From contig CAWALL010000020.1 of the NCBI GenBank assembly GCA_963782885.1, positions 1 to 64,000 on the forward strand: DNA of 64,000 nt, read 5' to 3'. The position numbers and the translations under genes are program-made. Origin of the DNA: DATAOG01 sp963782885. GTDB taxonomy: Bacteria; Pseudomonadota; Alphaproteobacteria; Geminicoccales; Geminicoccaceae. Positions 44,709 to 52,901 of the stretch are shown in pieces. Positions within the stretch are counted from its first letter, which is position 1, and every line of letters starts with the position of its first letter. Below the pieces are notes generated by a model. That model saw only the letters and a list, made by a program, of their open reading frames with translations, made no database searches and was not told where the DNA came from.

Positions 44709-45830
44709 TCAGGCCGCGCGGCTGAGTGACTGCTGCAGGGCGCGCTCGACGTCCTCGGCGAGCGCCAGCGAGCTGGTCAGGCCCGGGCTCTCGATCCCGA
44801 ACAGGTTGACCAGGCCCGGCACGCCGTGCTCGCGCGGGCCCTGGATCACGAAGTCGTCGGCAACGCTGCCCTTGGGCGCGAGCTTGGGGCGCATGCCGGC
44901 ATAGCCGGGCTCGAGCGTGCCGTCCTTGAGCCCTGGCCAGTAGGTCCGGATCGCGGCGTAAAAGACATCGGCGCGCCTCGGGTCGACGTCGTAGTTGATG
45001 CCATGGACCCATTCGACGTCCGGGCCGAAGCGCACCTGGCCGCCGAGATCGAGCGTGACGTGGACCCCGAGCCCGGCGTGCTCGGGCACCGGGTAGACGA
45101 GGTGGGAAAACGGCCGGGCGCCGGCGAGCGTGAAGTAGTTGCCCTTGCAGTAATACGCGGTCGGCAGCAGGTCGCGCCGCAGACCCTCGAACCGGGCGGC
45201 GAGGTCGGGCGCGTGCAGGCCGGCGCTGTTGACCACGATCCGCGCCTTGAGGCTCATGGGCGCATCGCCGCCGACCTCGAGCTCGATCCCGTCCTCCGCG
45301 ACCTTGCCGCGCTCGACCCGGGCGCGGAACGCGAGCATCGAGCCATGGTCCTCGGCCTCGCCCTGGTAGGCGAGCATCAGGGCGTGGCTGTCGATGATCC
45401 CGGTCGAGGGCGAGAGCAGGGCTGCGGTGCAGAAGACCTCGGGCTCGAGCTCCCTGACCGCGGCCGGCTCCAGCCATTCGAGGTCGATCACGCCATTCGC
45501 CGCGGCCTTGGCGCGGATCTGCTCGAGCGTCGCCTTCTGGGCCTCGGTGGTGGCGACGATCAGCTTGCCGCAGCGCCGGTGCGGAACCCCGTGCTCGAGG
45601 CAGTAGGGATAGAGCTTCTGCTTGCCGGCGACGCAGCTGGTCGCCTTGAGCGAGCCCTTAGGATAGTAGATGCCGGCGTGGATCACCTCGCTATTGCGCG
45701 AGCTGGTCTCGGTGCCGATCATGTCCGCGGCCTCGAGCACGATCACCTCGCGCCCGGCGAGCGCCAGCTGACGCGCCACGGCCAGCCCCACGACGCCGGC
45801 GCCGATCACCACGCAGTCGACCCGTTCCAT
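44709..45830 (-). CDS. FAD-dependent oxidoreductase, L-2-hydroxyglutarate oxidase-like
   Basis: 373 aa, DAO/GlpD-like flavoprotein. FAD-binding CVVIGAGVVGLAVARQLA, then ETSSRNSEVIHAGIYYPKGS, a hallmark of L-2-hydroxyglutarate dehydrogenases/oxidases, and GLVNLFGIESPGLTSSLALA at the C-terminus. It oxidises a 2-hydroxy acid to the 2-keto acid. It lies 20 bases before kdgK and 30 bases after the Ldh-family gene on the same transcript. Confidence 0.88.
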   Translation of the reverse strand: MERVDCVVIGAGVVGLAVARQLALAGREVIVLEAADMIGTETSSRNSEVIHAGIYYPKGSLKATSCVAGKQKLYPYCLEHGVPHRRCGKLIVATTEAQKATLEQIRAKAAANGVIDLEWLEPAAVRELEPEVFCTAALLSPSTGIIDSHALMLAYQGEAEDHGSMLAFRARVERGKVAEDGIELEVGGDAPMSLKARIVVNSAGLHAPDLAARFEGLRRDLLPTAYYCKGNYFTLAGARPFSHLVYPVPEHAGLGVHVTLDLGGQVRFGPDVEWVHGINYDVDPRRADVFYAAIRTYWPGLKDGTLEPGYAGMRPKLAPKGSVADDFVIQGPREHGVPGLVNLFGIESPGLTSSLALAEDVERALQQSLSRAA

Positions 45831-45860
45831 GCCTCGATCCTCGATGACTCTGTCCGGCGC

Positions 45861-46928
45861 TCAGGCAGTCAGGGCCCTGATCTCGGCGTCCGGCACGCCC
45901 GCGGCGCGCGCCGCCGCCAGGATGTCGGCCCAGCTGCGCTCGTCGACGTCGATGCCCTCGGCCAGGCGCTGGCGCCGCCGGTGCTGCTCGGGGTCGCCCG
46001 GCATCAGGACCTCGGCGACCCCGGACAGCGGCCGGGCCGATTTCAGATAGGCGAGCAGCGCGCCGCCCTCGCGCCAGAGCTGCTCGCGGCCGCCGAGCGC
46101 ATCCGGGTCGATGATCACCGAGAGCATGTTGTTGAGGGTGCCGCCGGCCATCGGATGCCCGGGCTCGATCGTCCAGCCGCCGGTCAGGGCACCGGCCAGC
46201 AGCTCGCACAGGATGGCAAGTCCCGAGCCCTTGTGCTCGCCCATCGCGACCAGGGCCCCCCTGGGCTCCTGGAACATGACCGCGGCGTTCCGGGTCGGCA
46301 GGCCGTCGGCGTCGAGCAGGCTGCCATCGGGCGTCGGCACGCCGCGGTTGGCCGCGACCCGGGCCTTGCCGAGCGCGATCTTGCTGGTCGCCATGTCGAG
46401 CACTACCATCGGCCCGTCCCGGCCCGGCAGCGCGGCGCAGAACGGGTTGGTGCTGAGCCGCGCCTCGGCGCTGCCGAACGGCGCCTGGATCGGCGGGTGG
46501 TCGATGCCGTTGACGAAATGGATCGAGGCGAAGCCGCCTTGCGCGCACTGTTCGGCCCAGTGGCCGATCCGCCCGAGGTGGAAGCTGTTGCGGATCGCCA
46601 GCAGCGCGACCCCGTGCTCGCGGGCGCGCGCCATGCCGAGCTCCATCGCCTCGTGGCCGATCACCTGGCCGTAGCCGCGCTGGCCGTCGACCACCAGCAC
46701 CGCGGCCTCGCCCCGGGCGACCTCGGCGTGCCGGTTGGGCAGGAGCGCGCCCTTGGCGAGCGATTCCACGTAGTACGGCACGAGCCCGACGCCGTGCGAA
46801 TCATGGCCGGTCAGATTGGCCTCGACCAGCTGGTCGGCGACCAGGCCCGCCTCGCGCCCGGCGCTGCCGCTGGCCGTGCACACGGCGCGGATCAGGGCGT
46901 GCAGGGTGTCGCTCGCGAAGGTCGGCAT
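45861..46928 (-). CDS. Ldh family oxidoreductase (malate/lactate/ureidoglycolate type)
   Basis: 355 aa, NAD(P)-dependent Ldh2 fold. Conserved parts are ANLTGHDSHGVGLVPYYVES, AIRNSFHLGRIGHWAEQCA, STNPFCAALPG, the VVLDMATSKIALGK stretch and EHKGSGLAILCELLAGAL. It reduces or oxidises 2-keto/2-hydroxy acids. It is the first gene of the operon with the FAD oxidase and kdgK, and the ATG has GGAGAGCC. The three genes probably channel a hydroxy- or sugar-acid. Confidence 0.9.
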   Translation of the reverse strand: MPTFASDTLHALIRAVCTASGSAGREAGLVADQLVEANLTGHDSHGVGLVPYYVESLAKGALLPNRHAEVARGEAAVLVVDGQRGYGQVIGHEAMELGMARAREHGVALLAIRNSFHLGRIGHWAEQCAQGGFASIHFVNGIDHPPIQAPFGSAEARLSTNPFCAALPGRDGPMVVLDMATSKIALGKARVAANRGVPTPDGSLLDADGLPTRNAAVMFQEPRGALVAMGEHKGSGLAILCELLAGALTGGWTIEPGHPMAGGTLNNMLSVIIDPDALGGREQLWREGGALLAYLKSARPLSGVAEVLMPGDPEQHRRRQRLAEGIDVDERSWADILAAARAAGVPDAEIRALTA

Positions 46929-47120
46929 GGCTCTCCGGGTCCGGCAGTTGGCGGCATGATCTACCGGGCTCGTTGCCAGAAAGCAAAGACCGCGGCAAGC
47001 GTCCTTAGCGCCGCGGTCACCCGCAGCCCGCGCGCCTGCTGCCGCGCGGATCTCCGGCACCCGGCCCGGCGTGCCGATCCGGGCCGGAAGCGAGATCGTG
47101 CGCGAGCGCCGAACGCGGGC

Positions 47121-47501
47121 CTAGTGGCCGCGCCGGGCGGAGGCGAGCGGCGGGCGTCCGACCGCGAGGCTCGCGACTGCCGCCGACCTGACCAGGTCCT
47201 GGAGCCGCCGCTCGGCGAGCGCGTGGCTGAGAAAGCGCTGGAACTCGGGGCGCGCCCGCAGCTCCGGCTGGGCGATCAGGCTCGCGCAGATCTCGGCACG
47301 CTCCGCCGAGGTGAAGAACGTGTCGAGGACCGCCTGCACGTGCTGCCAGTAGTCTTCGCTGGCGTCGTAGGCGCGCAGAGCGTCGGTGCCGCCGATCTGC
47401 AGGAGCAGAATGGCGTAGGCGCGCGAATCGGCAGCGCTGAGGTACCGGTTGCCAGCCTGCTCCAGGACGTCGATGATTCTTTCTCCCATGGGCGCTGTCA
47501 T
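47121..47501 (-). CDS. Hypothetical protein
   Basis: 126 aa, mostly helical, no signal peptide and no recognised domain. Segments such as ERIIDVLEQAGNRYLSAADS and AQPELRARPEFQRFLSHALA suggest a small soluble helical bundle. The ATG at 47501 has GAGGAACACGCC; an in-frame start at 47537 is less likely. It stands alone between the Ldh operon and a divergent lipoprotein gene. Confidence 0.65.
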   Translation of the reverse strand: MTAPMGERIIDVLEQAGNRYLSAADSRAYAILLLQIGGTDALRAYDASEDYWQHVQAVLDTFFTSAERAEICASLIAQPELRARPEFQRFLSHALAERRLQDLVRSAAVASLAVGRPPLASARRGH

Positions 47502-47769
47502 GGCGTGTTCCTCGTGGTTGGCGCTCTCCCAGGACACCCGTATCGCGTCTCGACGCTAGGCGCGGCGGCGGCGGGGCAATGTGAACCAGTTCACAGCGAG
47601 ATCGGATTAGGTCCGGTTTTTTGATCGACTGCCGGTTCTGCCGGCCGGCGCCGCCTTCGAGATGACGAAGATGCAAGAGAGGTCTTGACGGCCGGTAAAC
47701 CGGGTCGGCGCGGCCGGATGGATGCGCTATAAGGTTGCGCTACAATCAGACTGAGTTACACTAGCGCGC

Positions 47770-49074
47770 GTGACGCGGAAGACCACGTCGACGGCCGGCC
47801 GCCGCGCGTTGCCGGCGGTCGGTCTGGCGCTGCTACTCGCGGCGTGCGCCGCCGAGGGCAAGCTCGAGGCGCGCCATGCGCCATCCGGGCTCGAGACGCC
47901 CATGCCGGTGGCCGACTTCGCCGCGTACGTCGATCGGTCCAAGGCGCAGATCGCGGCCGCCAACGCCGCGATCGGCAAGCCGCTCGAGCCGCAGGTAATT
48001 GAGGAGCGGGCGCCGTTCGGGCTGCGGCCGGAGGCCGCGCGCTGCCCGCGGGCGGCGGACGGGCGCTACCCGCGGGCGGTGCTGCTGATCCACGACCTCG
48101 GCGACAGCCCCTACGAGATGCGTGAGCTCGGCGCGCGTTTCGCCGCCGCCTGCTACCTGGTGCGCGCGATCCTGCTGCCGGGGCATGGCACGGTGCCGGG
48201 CGATCTGCTCGGGGTCGACGAGGCCGCCTGGATCGAGGCGACCCGGCAGGGTGCAGCGAGCTTCGCGGGCCAGGCGGCGCGGCTCTATCTCGTCGGCTTC
48301 GGCGCTGGTGCCACCCTCGCGATCGACTATGCCGCAGGCGAATCGGCGCCGGAGGCGCCGCCGCTCGGCGGCCTCGTGCTGCTGGCGCCGGCGCTTGCGC
48401 GCTCGGGCAGCCATGGCGTGCTCGCCGACGGCCTTCCCGGCTTCGGCGCCACCGGCGGCTTTGCCCAGCTGTTGCCCGACGACGACCAGGTCCGCTACCT
48501 GTCGATCGCGCGCAATGCCGAGATCCAGCTCGGAGCGCTGATCGACCGGCTCGACGAGCACCAGCGGCCGTTCGCGCTGCCCGTATTCATGGCGCTCAGC
48601 GCCGACGACGTCACGATCGACGTGCCGGCCGCGCGCCGTTGGTTCTGCCGCCAGCTGATCGGGCCGCGGACCCTGCTCTGGTATGCTCCGGGCGCCGAGC
48701 CGGTCGAGGATTGCCGCTTCGCCCTGGCGCGCGCCAGCGACCGCTGGCCGGACATCCTCGACCTCGCCCACCCGGCCCTGCCGATCGCGCCGGACGATCC
48801 GCACTATGGCCGCGCCGGCGACTATCTCGACTGCGCCCACTACTACTGGCGGATCGATACGCCCGACTGGCTGATCTGCCAGGATCCGGTCAGGACCCCG
48901 GCGAACTCGGACGTCCGCTACGGCGAGATCACTGCGGACAATCTCGCCGGGGACGTGATCCGCCGGCTGACCTTCAACCCGGATTTTGACGGGCTCGCGA
49001 GCGCGATCCTGGAGTTCCTGGCGGCGCAGCCCTGGGCGAGCCCGCCGGTCCCGAGCCCGAAGCCCGCGGCCTGA
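47770..49074 (+). CDS. Alpha/beta hydrolase-fold lipoprotein lacking the nucleophile serine
   Basis: 434 aa. Lipobox LLAAC with Cys26 (GTG start at 47770). The hydrolase core has AVLLIHDLGDSPYEMRELG and RAILLPGHGTVPGDLLG, as in monoglyceride-lipase or esterase relatives. At the nucleophile elbow the sequence is Gly176-Phe-Gly178-Ala-Gly180, so Gly replaces the catalytic Ser of GxSxG. The C-terminal 100 residues are extra. It is likely an inactive or repurposed hydrolase held at a membrane. AT-rich TATAAGG and TACAAT motifs precede it. Confidence 0.8.
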   Translation: MTRKTTSTAGRRALPAVGLALLLAACAAEGKLEARHAPSGLETPMPVADFAAYVDRSKAQIAAANAAIGKPLEPQVIEERAPFGLRPEAARCPRAADGRYPRAVLLIHDLGDSPYEMRELGARFAAACYLVRAILLPGHGTVPGDLLGVDEAAWIEATRQGAASFAGQAARLYLVGFGAGATLAIDYAAGESAPEAPPLGGLVLLAPALARSGSHGVLADGLPGFGATGGFAQLLPDDDQVRYLSIARNAEIQLGALIDRLDEHQRPFALPVFMALSADDVTIDVPAARRWFCRQLIGPRTLLWYAPGAEPVEDCRFALARASDRWPDILDLAHPALPIAPDDPHYGRAGDYLDCAHYYWRIDTPDWLICQDPVRTPANSDVRYGEITADNLAGDVIRRLTFNPDFDGLASAILEFLAAQPWASPPVPSPKPAA

Positions 49075-49181
49075 CCGCCGCCCGGGCCCGCGCTGGCGGT
49101 CGATGGTTCGCGCAACTTTTGTCTGGTAGGATCACGGGGCGCGCCGGCGCGATCGCCGGCCGTGGTCAGCGAGGAAGGGTC

Positions 49182-49823
49182 ATGAGCACAGCGCGCCCGA
49201 ACGTCACCGTGGTCGAGCACCCCCTGGTGCAGCACAAGCTGACCCTGATGCGCAAGCGCGAAACCACGACCGTCAAGTTCCGCCAGCTGTCGCGCGAGGT
49301 CGCGACCCTGCTCGCCTACGAGGTCACCCGCGACCTGCCGGTGACCACGACCCCGATCGAGACGCCGCTCGCCGAGATGATCGCGCCGACGCTCGCCGGC
49401 AAGAAGCTCTGCATGGTCTCGATCCTGCGCGCCGGCGACGGCCTGCTCCAGGGCATGCTCGACCTCGTGCCCTCGGCCCGGGTCGGCCACGTCGGCATCT
49501 ATCGCGACCCCGAGAGCCTGACCGCGGTCGAGTACTATTTCAAGGTGCCCGAGGATCTGCAGGAGCGCCTGGTGATCGTGGTCGACCCGATGCTCGCGAC
49601 CGGCAACTCGGCGGTCGCCGCGGTCTCCAGAATCAAGGAGGAGGGCGCGCAGCAGATCAAGTTCGTCTGTCTGCTGGCGGCGCCCGAAGGCATCGCCCGG
49701 TTCCAGAGCGTGCACCCGGACGTGCCGGTCTTCACCGCTGCGATCGACCAGAAGCTCAACGACCACGGCTACATCATGCCCGGTCTCGGCGACGCCGGCG
49801 ACCGCCTGTACGGGACCAAGTAG
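49182..49823 (+). CDS. upp: Uracil phosphoribosyltransferase
   Basis: 213 aa. It joins uracil and PRPP to make UMP. Conserved features are HPLVQHKLTLMR, RQLSREVATLLAYEVTRDLP, ILRAGDGLLQGMLDLVPSA, GIYRDPESL and the PRPP loop VVDPMLATGNSA; the uracil-binding C-terminus DHGYIMPGLGDAGDRLYGTK is present. The ATG has GAGGAAGGGTC. In URC pyrimidine breakdown this enzyme takes part as well as in salvage; the URC genes lie 12 kb away. Confidence 0.95.
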   Translation: MSTARPNVTVVEHPLVQHKLTLMRKRETTTVKFRQLSREVATLLAYEVTRDLPVTTTPIETPLAEMIAPTLAGKKLCMVSILRAGDGLLQGMLDLVPSARVGHVGIYRDPESLTAVEYYFKVPEDLQERLVIVVDPMLATGNSAVAAVSRIKEEGAQQIKFVCLLAAPEGIARFQSVHPDVPVFTAAIDQKLNDHGYIMPGLGDAGDRLYGTK

Positions 49824-49957
49824 GCTCGTCCGAAGCCAGGATCAGGCAGCGCCGGACCGCCGGACGTCCGCGACCGGGCGGCGCCCTCAAATCGACCCCG
49901 GTGCGGGCGCGTTCGAACCGGGCCTGCGAGTGGTTGCGCCGCCCCTCGGGCGCTGCT

Positions 49958-49974
49958 ATGTAACAGTATAACAT
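49958..49974. promoter_or_regulatory. Zur-type zinc operator
   Basis: ATGTAACAGTATAACAT is a 17-base imperfect palindrome (12 of 17 positions symmetric) close to the Zur consensus ATGTTATAATATAACAT. It ends 15 bases before the micro-ORF and just ahead of the zinc importer genes, which fits zinc-dependent repression. Confidence 0.75.
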
Positions 49975-49989
49975 TTCTTTGAGGTGAGC

Positions 49990-50124
49990 ATGGAGCGGCG
50001 GACGTCGTCCGCAGGGTCGGTCACCCCTCTCGCGGCCGGCGCGCTCGGCCGGCTCGCGGTCGTCGGCGGTGCCCTGCTGGTGCTCTGGGCCGCGATCGGC
50101 GGCGTGCTCGGCTGGTGGGGATGA
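49990..50124 (+). CDS. 44-residue membrane micro-protein heading the zinc importer operon
   Basis: Short ORF from ATG 49990 with a good TTTGAGGTGAGC site. It encodes about 17 polar residues, then one hydrophobic helix (LAVVGGALLVLWAAIGGVLG) and ends in Trp-Trp-Gly. It lies between the Zur box and the ATPase gene, whose GTG start is 4 bases after its stop. It may be a small membrane partner of the importer or a leader peptide. No known family recognised. Confidence 0.55.
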   Translation: MERRTSSAGSVTPLAAGALGRLAVVGGALLVLWAAIGGVLGWWG

Positions 50125-50128
50125 GCCC

Positions 50129-50872
50129 GTGACGCCGGCGATCCGGCTCCAGGACCTCACGGTCGGCTACGACCGGCAGCCGGCGCTGCGGCAGGTCAGC
50201 GGCAGTTTCGCGGCCGGCTCGCTGACCGCGGTGATGGGCCCGAACGGCGCCGGCAAGACGACGCTGCTGAGGGCGATCTCCGGGCTGCTGCCGCCGAGCT
50301 CGGGCCGGGTCGAGCTGGCGGATGCGGGCCGCGACCAGGTCGCCTACCTGCCGCAGCGCTCCGAGATCGACCGGAGCTTCCCGATCGCCGTCCAGGACGT
50401 GGTCGGCCTCGGCCGCTGGCGCCGGACCGGCGCATTCCGGCCGATCGGCCGCGCCGGCGCCGAGGCCGTCGCCCGGGCGCTCGGCGAGGTCAGCCTCGAC
50501 AACCATGCCAAGCGGCCGATCGGCGCCTTGTCAGCGGGCCAGTTCCAGCGCGTCCTGTTCGCGCGCCTGATCGTCCAGGACTGCCCGATCGTCCTGCTCG
50601 ACGAGCCGTTCGCGGCGGTCGACGCCAGGACCACCGCCGATCTGCTCGAGATCGTGCGCGCCTGGCACCGCGAGCGGCGGACCGTGGTCGTCGTCCTGCA
50701 CGACCTCGCGATCGCGCGCGCCCACTTTCCCGAGACCCTGCTGCTGGCCCACGAGGTGATCGACTGGGGCCCGACCGAGCGGGTGCTCCAGGCGGACCAG
50801 CTGCTGCGCGCCTGGGGCCTGCCCGACGCCCTGGCGGACGCTCCCGCGATGCGCCTGCGGAGGTCGGCGTGA
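50129..50872 (+). CDS. aztA: Zinc ABC transporter ATP-binding protein (AztA-like)
   Basis: 247 aa. Walker A GPNGAGKTT, the AYLPQRSEIDRSFPI stretch typical of AztA/MntB-type ATPases, signature LSAGQFQR, Walker B IVLLDEPFAAVD and HDLAIAR. It powers zinc or manganese import. The GTG start at 50129 follows GGGGATGAGCCC; its 3' end overlaps the permease start by 4 bases. The Zur box upstream favours zinc. Confidence 0.9.
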   Translation: MTPAIRLQDLTVGYDRQPALRQVSGSFAAGSLTAVMGPNGAGKTTLLRAISGLLPPSSGRVELADAGRDQVAYLPQRSEIDRSFPIAVQDVVGLGRWRRTGAFRPIGRAGAEAVARALGEVSLDNHAKRPIGALSAGQFQRVLFARLIVQDCPIVLLDEPFAAVDARTTADLLEIVRAWHRERRTVVVVLHDLAIARAHFPETLLLAHEVIDWGPTERVLQADQLLRAWGLPDALADAPAMRLRRSA

Positions 50873-51789
50873 GCGCGTACGCGCTGCTGATCGAGCCGTT
50901 CGCCGATTACGAGTTCATGCGCCGGGCGCTGGTCGCCTGTCTGGCGCTGGCGATGGGCTGTGGCCCGGTCGGGATCATCCTTTTGCTGCGGCGCATGAGC
51001 CTGATGGGCGATGCCCTGTCGCACGCGGTCCTGCCCGGCGCCGCGGTCGGCTTTCTGGTCGCCGGCCTGTCGCTCACGGCCATGGGCCTCGGCGGCTTCG
51101 TCGCCGGGCTCGCCGTGGCCCTGCTCGCGGGCCTGGTCACCCGGCTGACGCCGCTGCGCGAGGACGCGGCGTTCGCCGCCTTCTACCTGACGTCGCTGGC
51201 GCTCGGCGTGCTGATCGTCTCGCTCCGAGGCAGCAACATCGATCTGCTCAACGTGCTGTTCGGCTCGGTGCTCGCGGTCGACGACCAGGCGCTGCTGCTG
51301 GTCGGGGCGCTTACCAGCGTGACGCTGGTCATGCTCGCGCTGATCTACCGGCCGCTGGTCACCGAATGCTTCGATCCCCTGTACCTGCGCGCGGTCGGGG
51401 CCGGCGGCGGCCTCTACCACGGCATCTTCCTGGTGCTCGTGGTCCTGAACCTGGTCGCGAGCTTCCAGGCGCTCGGCACGCTGATGGCGGTCGGCCTGAT
51501 GATGGTGCCGGCGGCGGCGGCGCGCTTCTGGGCGCGCGAGGTCTGGTCGCTCGCGCTGACCAGCAGCGCGATCGGCCTGCTCTCCGGCCTGCTCGGCCTG
51601 CTCGCCTCCTACCACGCCGCGCTGCCCTCCGGCCCGGCGATCATCCTGAGCGCGAGCGGCATCTACGTGCTTTCGGTGGTCTTGGGGCCGCAGGGCGGCA
51701 TCCTGGGCCGGGCGTCCGGCTCCGGCTCCGGCCAGCCTGAGCGCGTCGAACTCGAGGAGGAGCTCCCATGGGTCGCTCCCTGCTCCTGA
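50869..51789 (+). CDS. aztB: Zinc ABC transporter permease (AztB-like, ABC-3 family)
   Basis: 306 aa with eight or so hydrophobic segments. It carries the family elements SLMGDALSHAVLPGAAVGF, RGSNIDLLNVLFGSVLAV and LGTLMAVGLMMVPAAAARF. GTG start in a GTGA overlap with the ATPase gene. The last 22 bases overlap the binding-protein gene. The C-terminal tail is acidic and glycine-rich (SGSGSGQPERVELEEEL), unlike most relatives. Confidence 0.91.
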   Translation: MSAYALLIEPFADYEFMRRALVACLALAMGCGPVGIILLLRRMSLMGDALSHAVLPGAAVGFLVAGLSLTAMGLGGFVAGLAVALLAGLVTRLTPLREDAAFAAFYLTSLALGVLIVSLRGSNIDLLNVLFGSVLAVDDQALLLVGALTSVTLVMLALIYRPLVTECFDPLYLRAVGAGGGLYHGIFLVLVVLNLVASFQALGTLMAVGLMMVPAAAARFWAREVWSLALTSSAIGLLSGLLGLLASYHAALPSGPAIILSASGIYVLSVVLGPQGGILGRASGSGSGQPERVELEEELPWVAPCS

Positions 51790-52676
51790 CGTCGGTCATC
51801 CTGGCGGGGCTGGTCGCGGTGCCGATGGCGTCGCGGGCCGCTGCCCCGGGCAAGCTCAAGGTGGTCGCCACGATCACGATTCTCGGCGACATGGTCGCCG
51901 AGGTCGGCGGCGAGCACGTCGCGCTGACCACGCTGGTCGGGCCGGACGGCGACGCCCACGCCTTCGAGCCGACCCCGGCGGATGCCAGGGCGCTCGCCAC
52001 CGCCGACCTCGTGGTCGTCAACGGCCTCGGCCTCGAAGGCTGGATGGACCGCCTGATCCAGGCGTCGGGCTATCACGGGCCGGTCGTGGTCGCGAGCCAG
52101 GGCATCGCGCCGCGCTAGATGGACGATGACGGCACCAGGGTGACCGACCCGCACGCCTGGCAGGACCTCGCCAACGGCCATCGCTACGTCGCCAACATCG
52201 AGGCCGCGCTGGCCAAGGCCGATCCGGCCAACGCCGCCGACTATGATGCTGCCGGCAGGACCTATCTGGCCGCGCTCGACGCCATGGACCGTCGGGTCCG
52301 GCGCGAGATCGCCGAGGTGCCGCCGGAGCGCCGCAAGGTCGTGAGCTCGCACGACGCCTTCGGCTACTTCGGCCAGGCCTATGGCGTCGAGTTCGTGGCC
52401 CCGGAGGGCATCAGCGAGGACGCCGAGCCGTCGGCCGCCGACATGGCGAGGCTGATCGACCAGATCCGGCGCGAGCACATCAAGGTGCTGTTCTTCGAGA
52501 ACGCGCTGAGCCCGCGCCTGGTCGAGCAGATCGGCCGCGAGACCGGCGCCGTGGTCGGCGGCACGCTGTACGCCGATGCGCTCTCGCCGCCGGACGGACC
52601 GGCGCCGACTTACCTCGACATGTTCCGGCACAACCTGCCGCTGCTCAAGGCCGCGATGCTCGGCAAGTCGGCCTGA
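51768..52676 (+). pseudogene. aztC: Zinc-binding protein of the importer, interrupted by in-frame TAG
   Basis: Periplasmic metal-binding protein (ZnuA/AztC type) with signal peptide (LLLTSVILAGLVAVPMASRA). The zinc ligands are present: His in GDAHAFEPTP, His in TDPHAWQDL and His in SSHDAFGYF, with GGTLYADALS later. A single amber codon (52116-52118) falls between IAPR and MDDDGTR, with the reading frame unchanged on both sides. A sense codon such as CAG, AAG or GAG has become TAG, or this is a sequencing error. The ATG right after it has no ribosome-binding site, so the C-terminal half would not be secreted if made alone. Confidence 0.85.
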
Positions 52677-52778
52677 AATTATGACAGAAGGTTCATTGGG
52701 CTTCGCCGCCCGCTCGACGTAACTCGACTTGCGGACAGGGCAGGGCGCCCGCGGGTTCCCCGGCAATCTGTCCTCACG

Positions 52779-52795
52779 TTAAGCTTCGGTTAACC
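52779..52795. promoter_or_regulatory. CtrA-type motif
   Basis: TTAA-GCTTCGG-TTAACC is an exact TTAA-N7-TTAA site with the extended CC seen in alphaproteobacterial CtrA sites. It lies about 105 bases upstream of the ABC exporter gene at 52902. The same motif in degenerate form bounds the dispersed palindromic elements. Confidence 0.6.
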
Positions 52796-52901
52796 TTGAC
52801 CCGGCGTAGTGGCGTCGGCGGCGGTGGCTGGGGCCGTCCGCAGCGCAGGTATGACCGGGCCGGGCTGCGGGGCGGACGATGGCTGAGGCGCGAGATCCGG
52901 C

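Noticed and set aside
52116..52118. TAG in the zinc-binding protein gene as a pyrrolysine codon
   Set aside because: No pyrrolysine machinery is seen, the position is a variable loop in the family, and the host type does not use it; a nonsense change or sequencing error is simpler.
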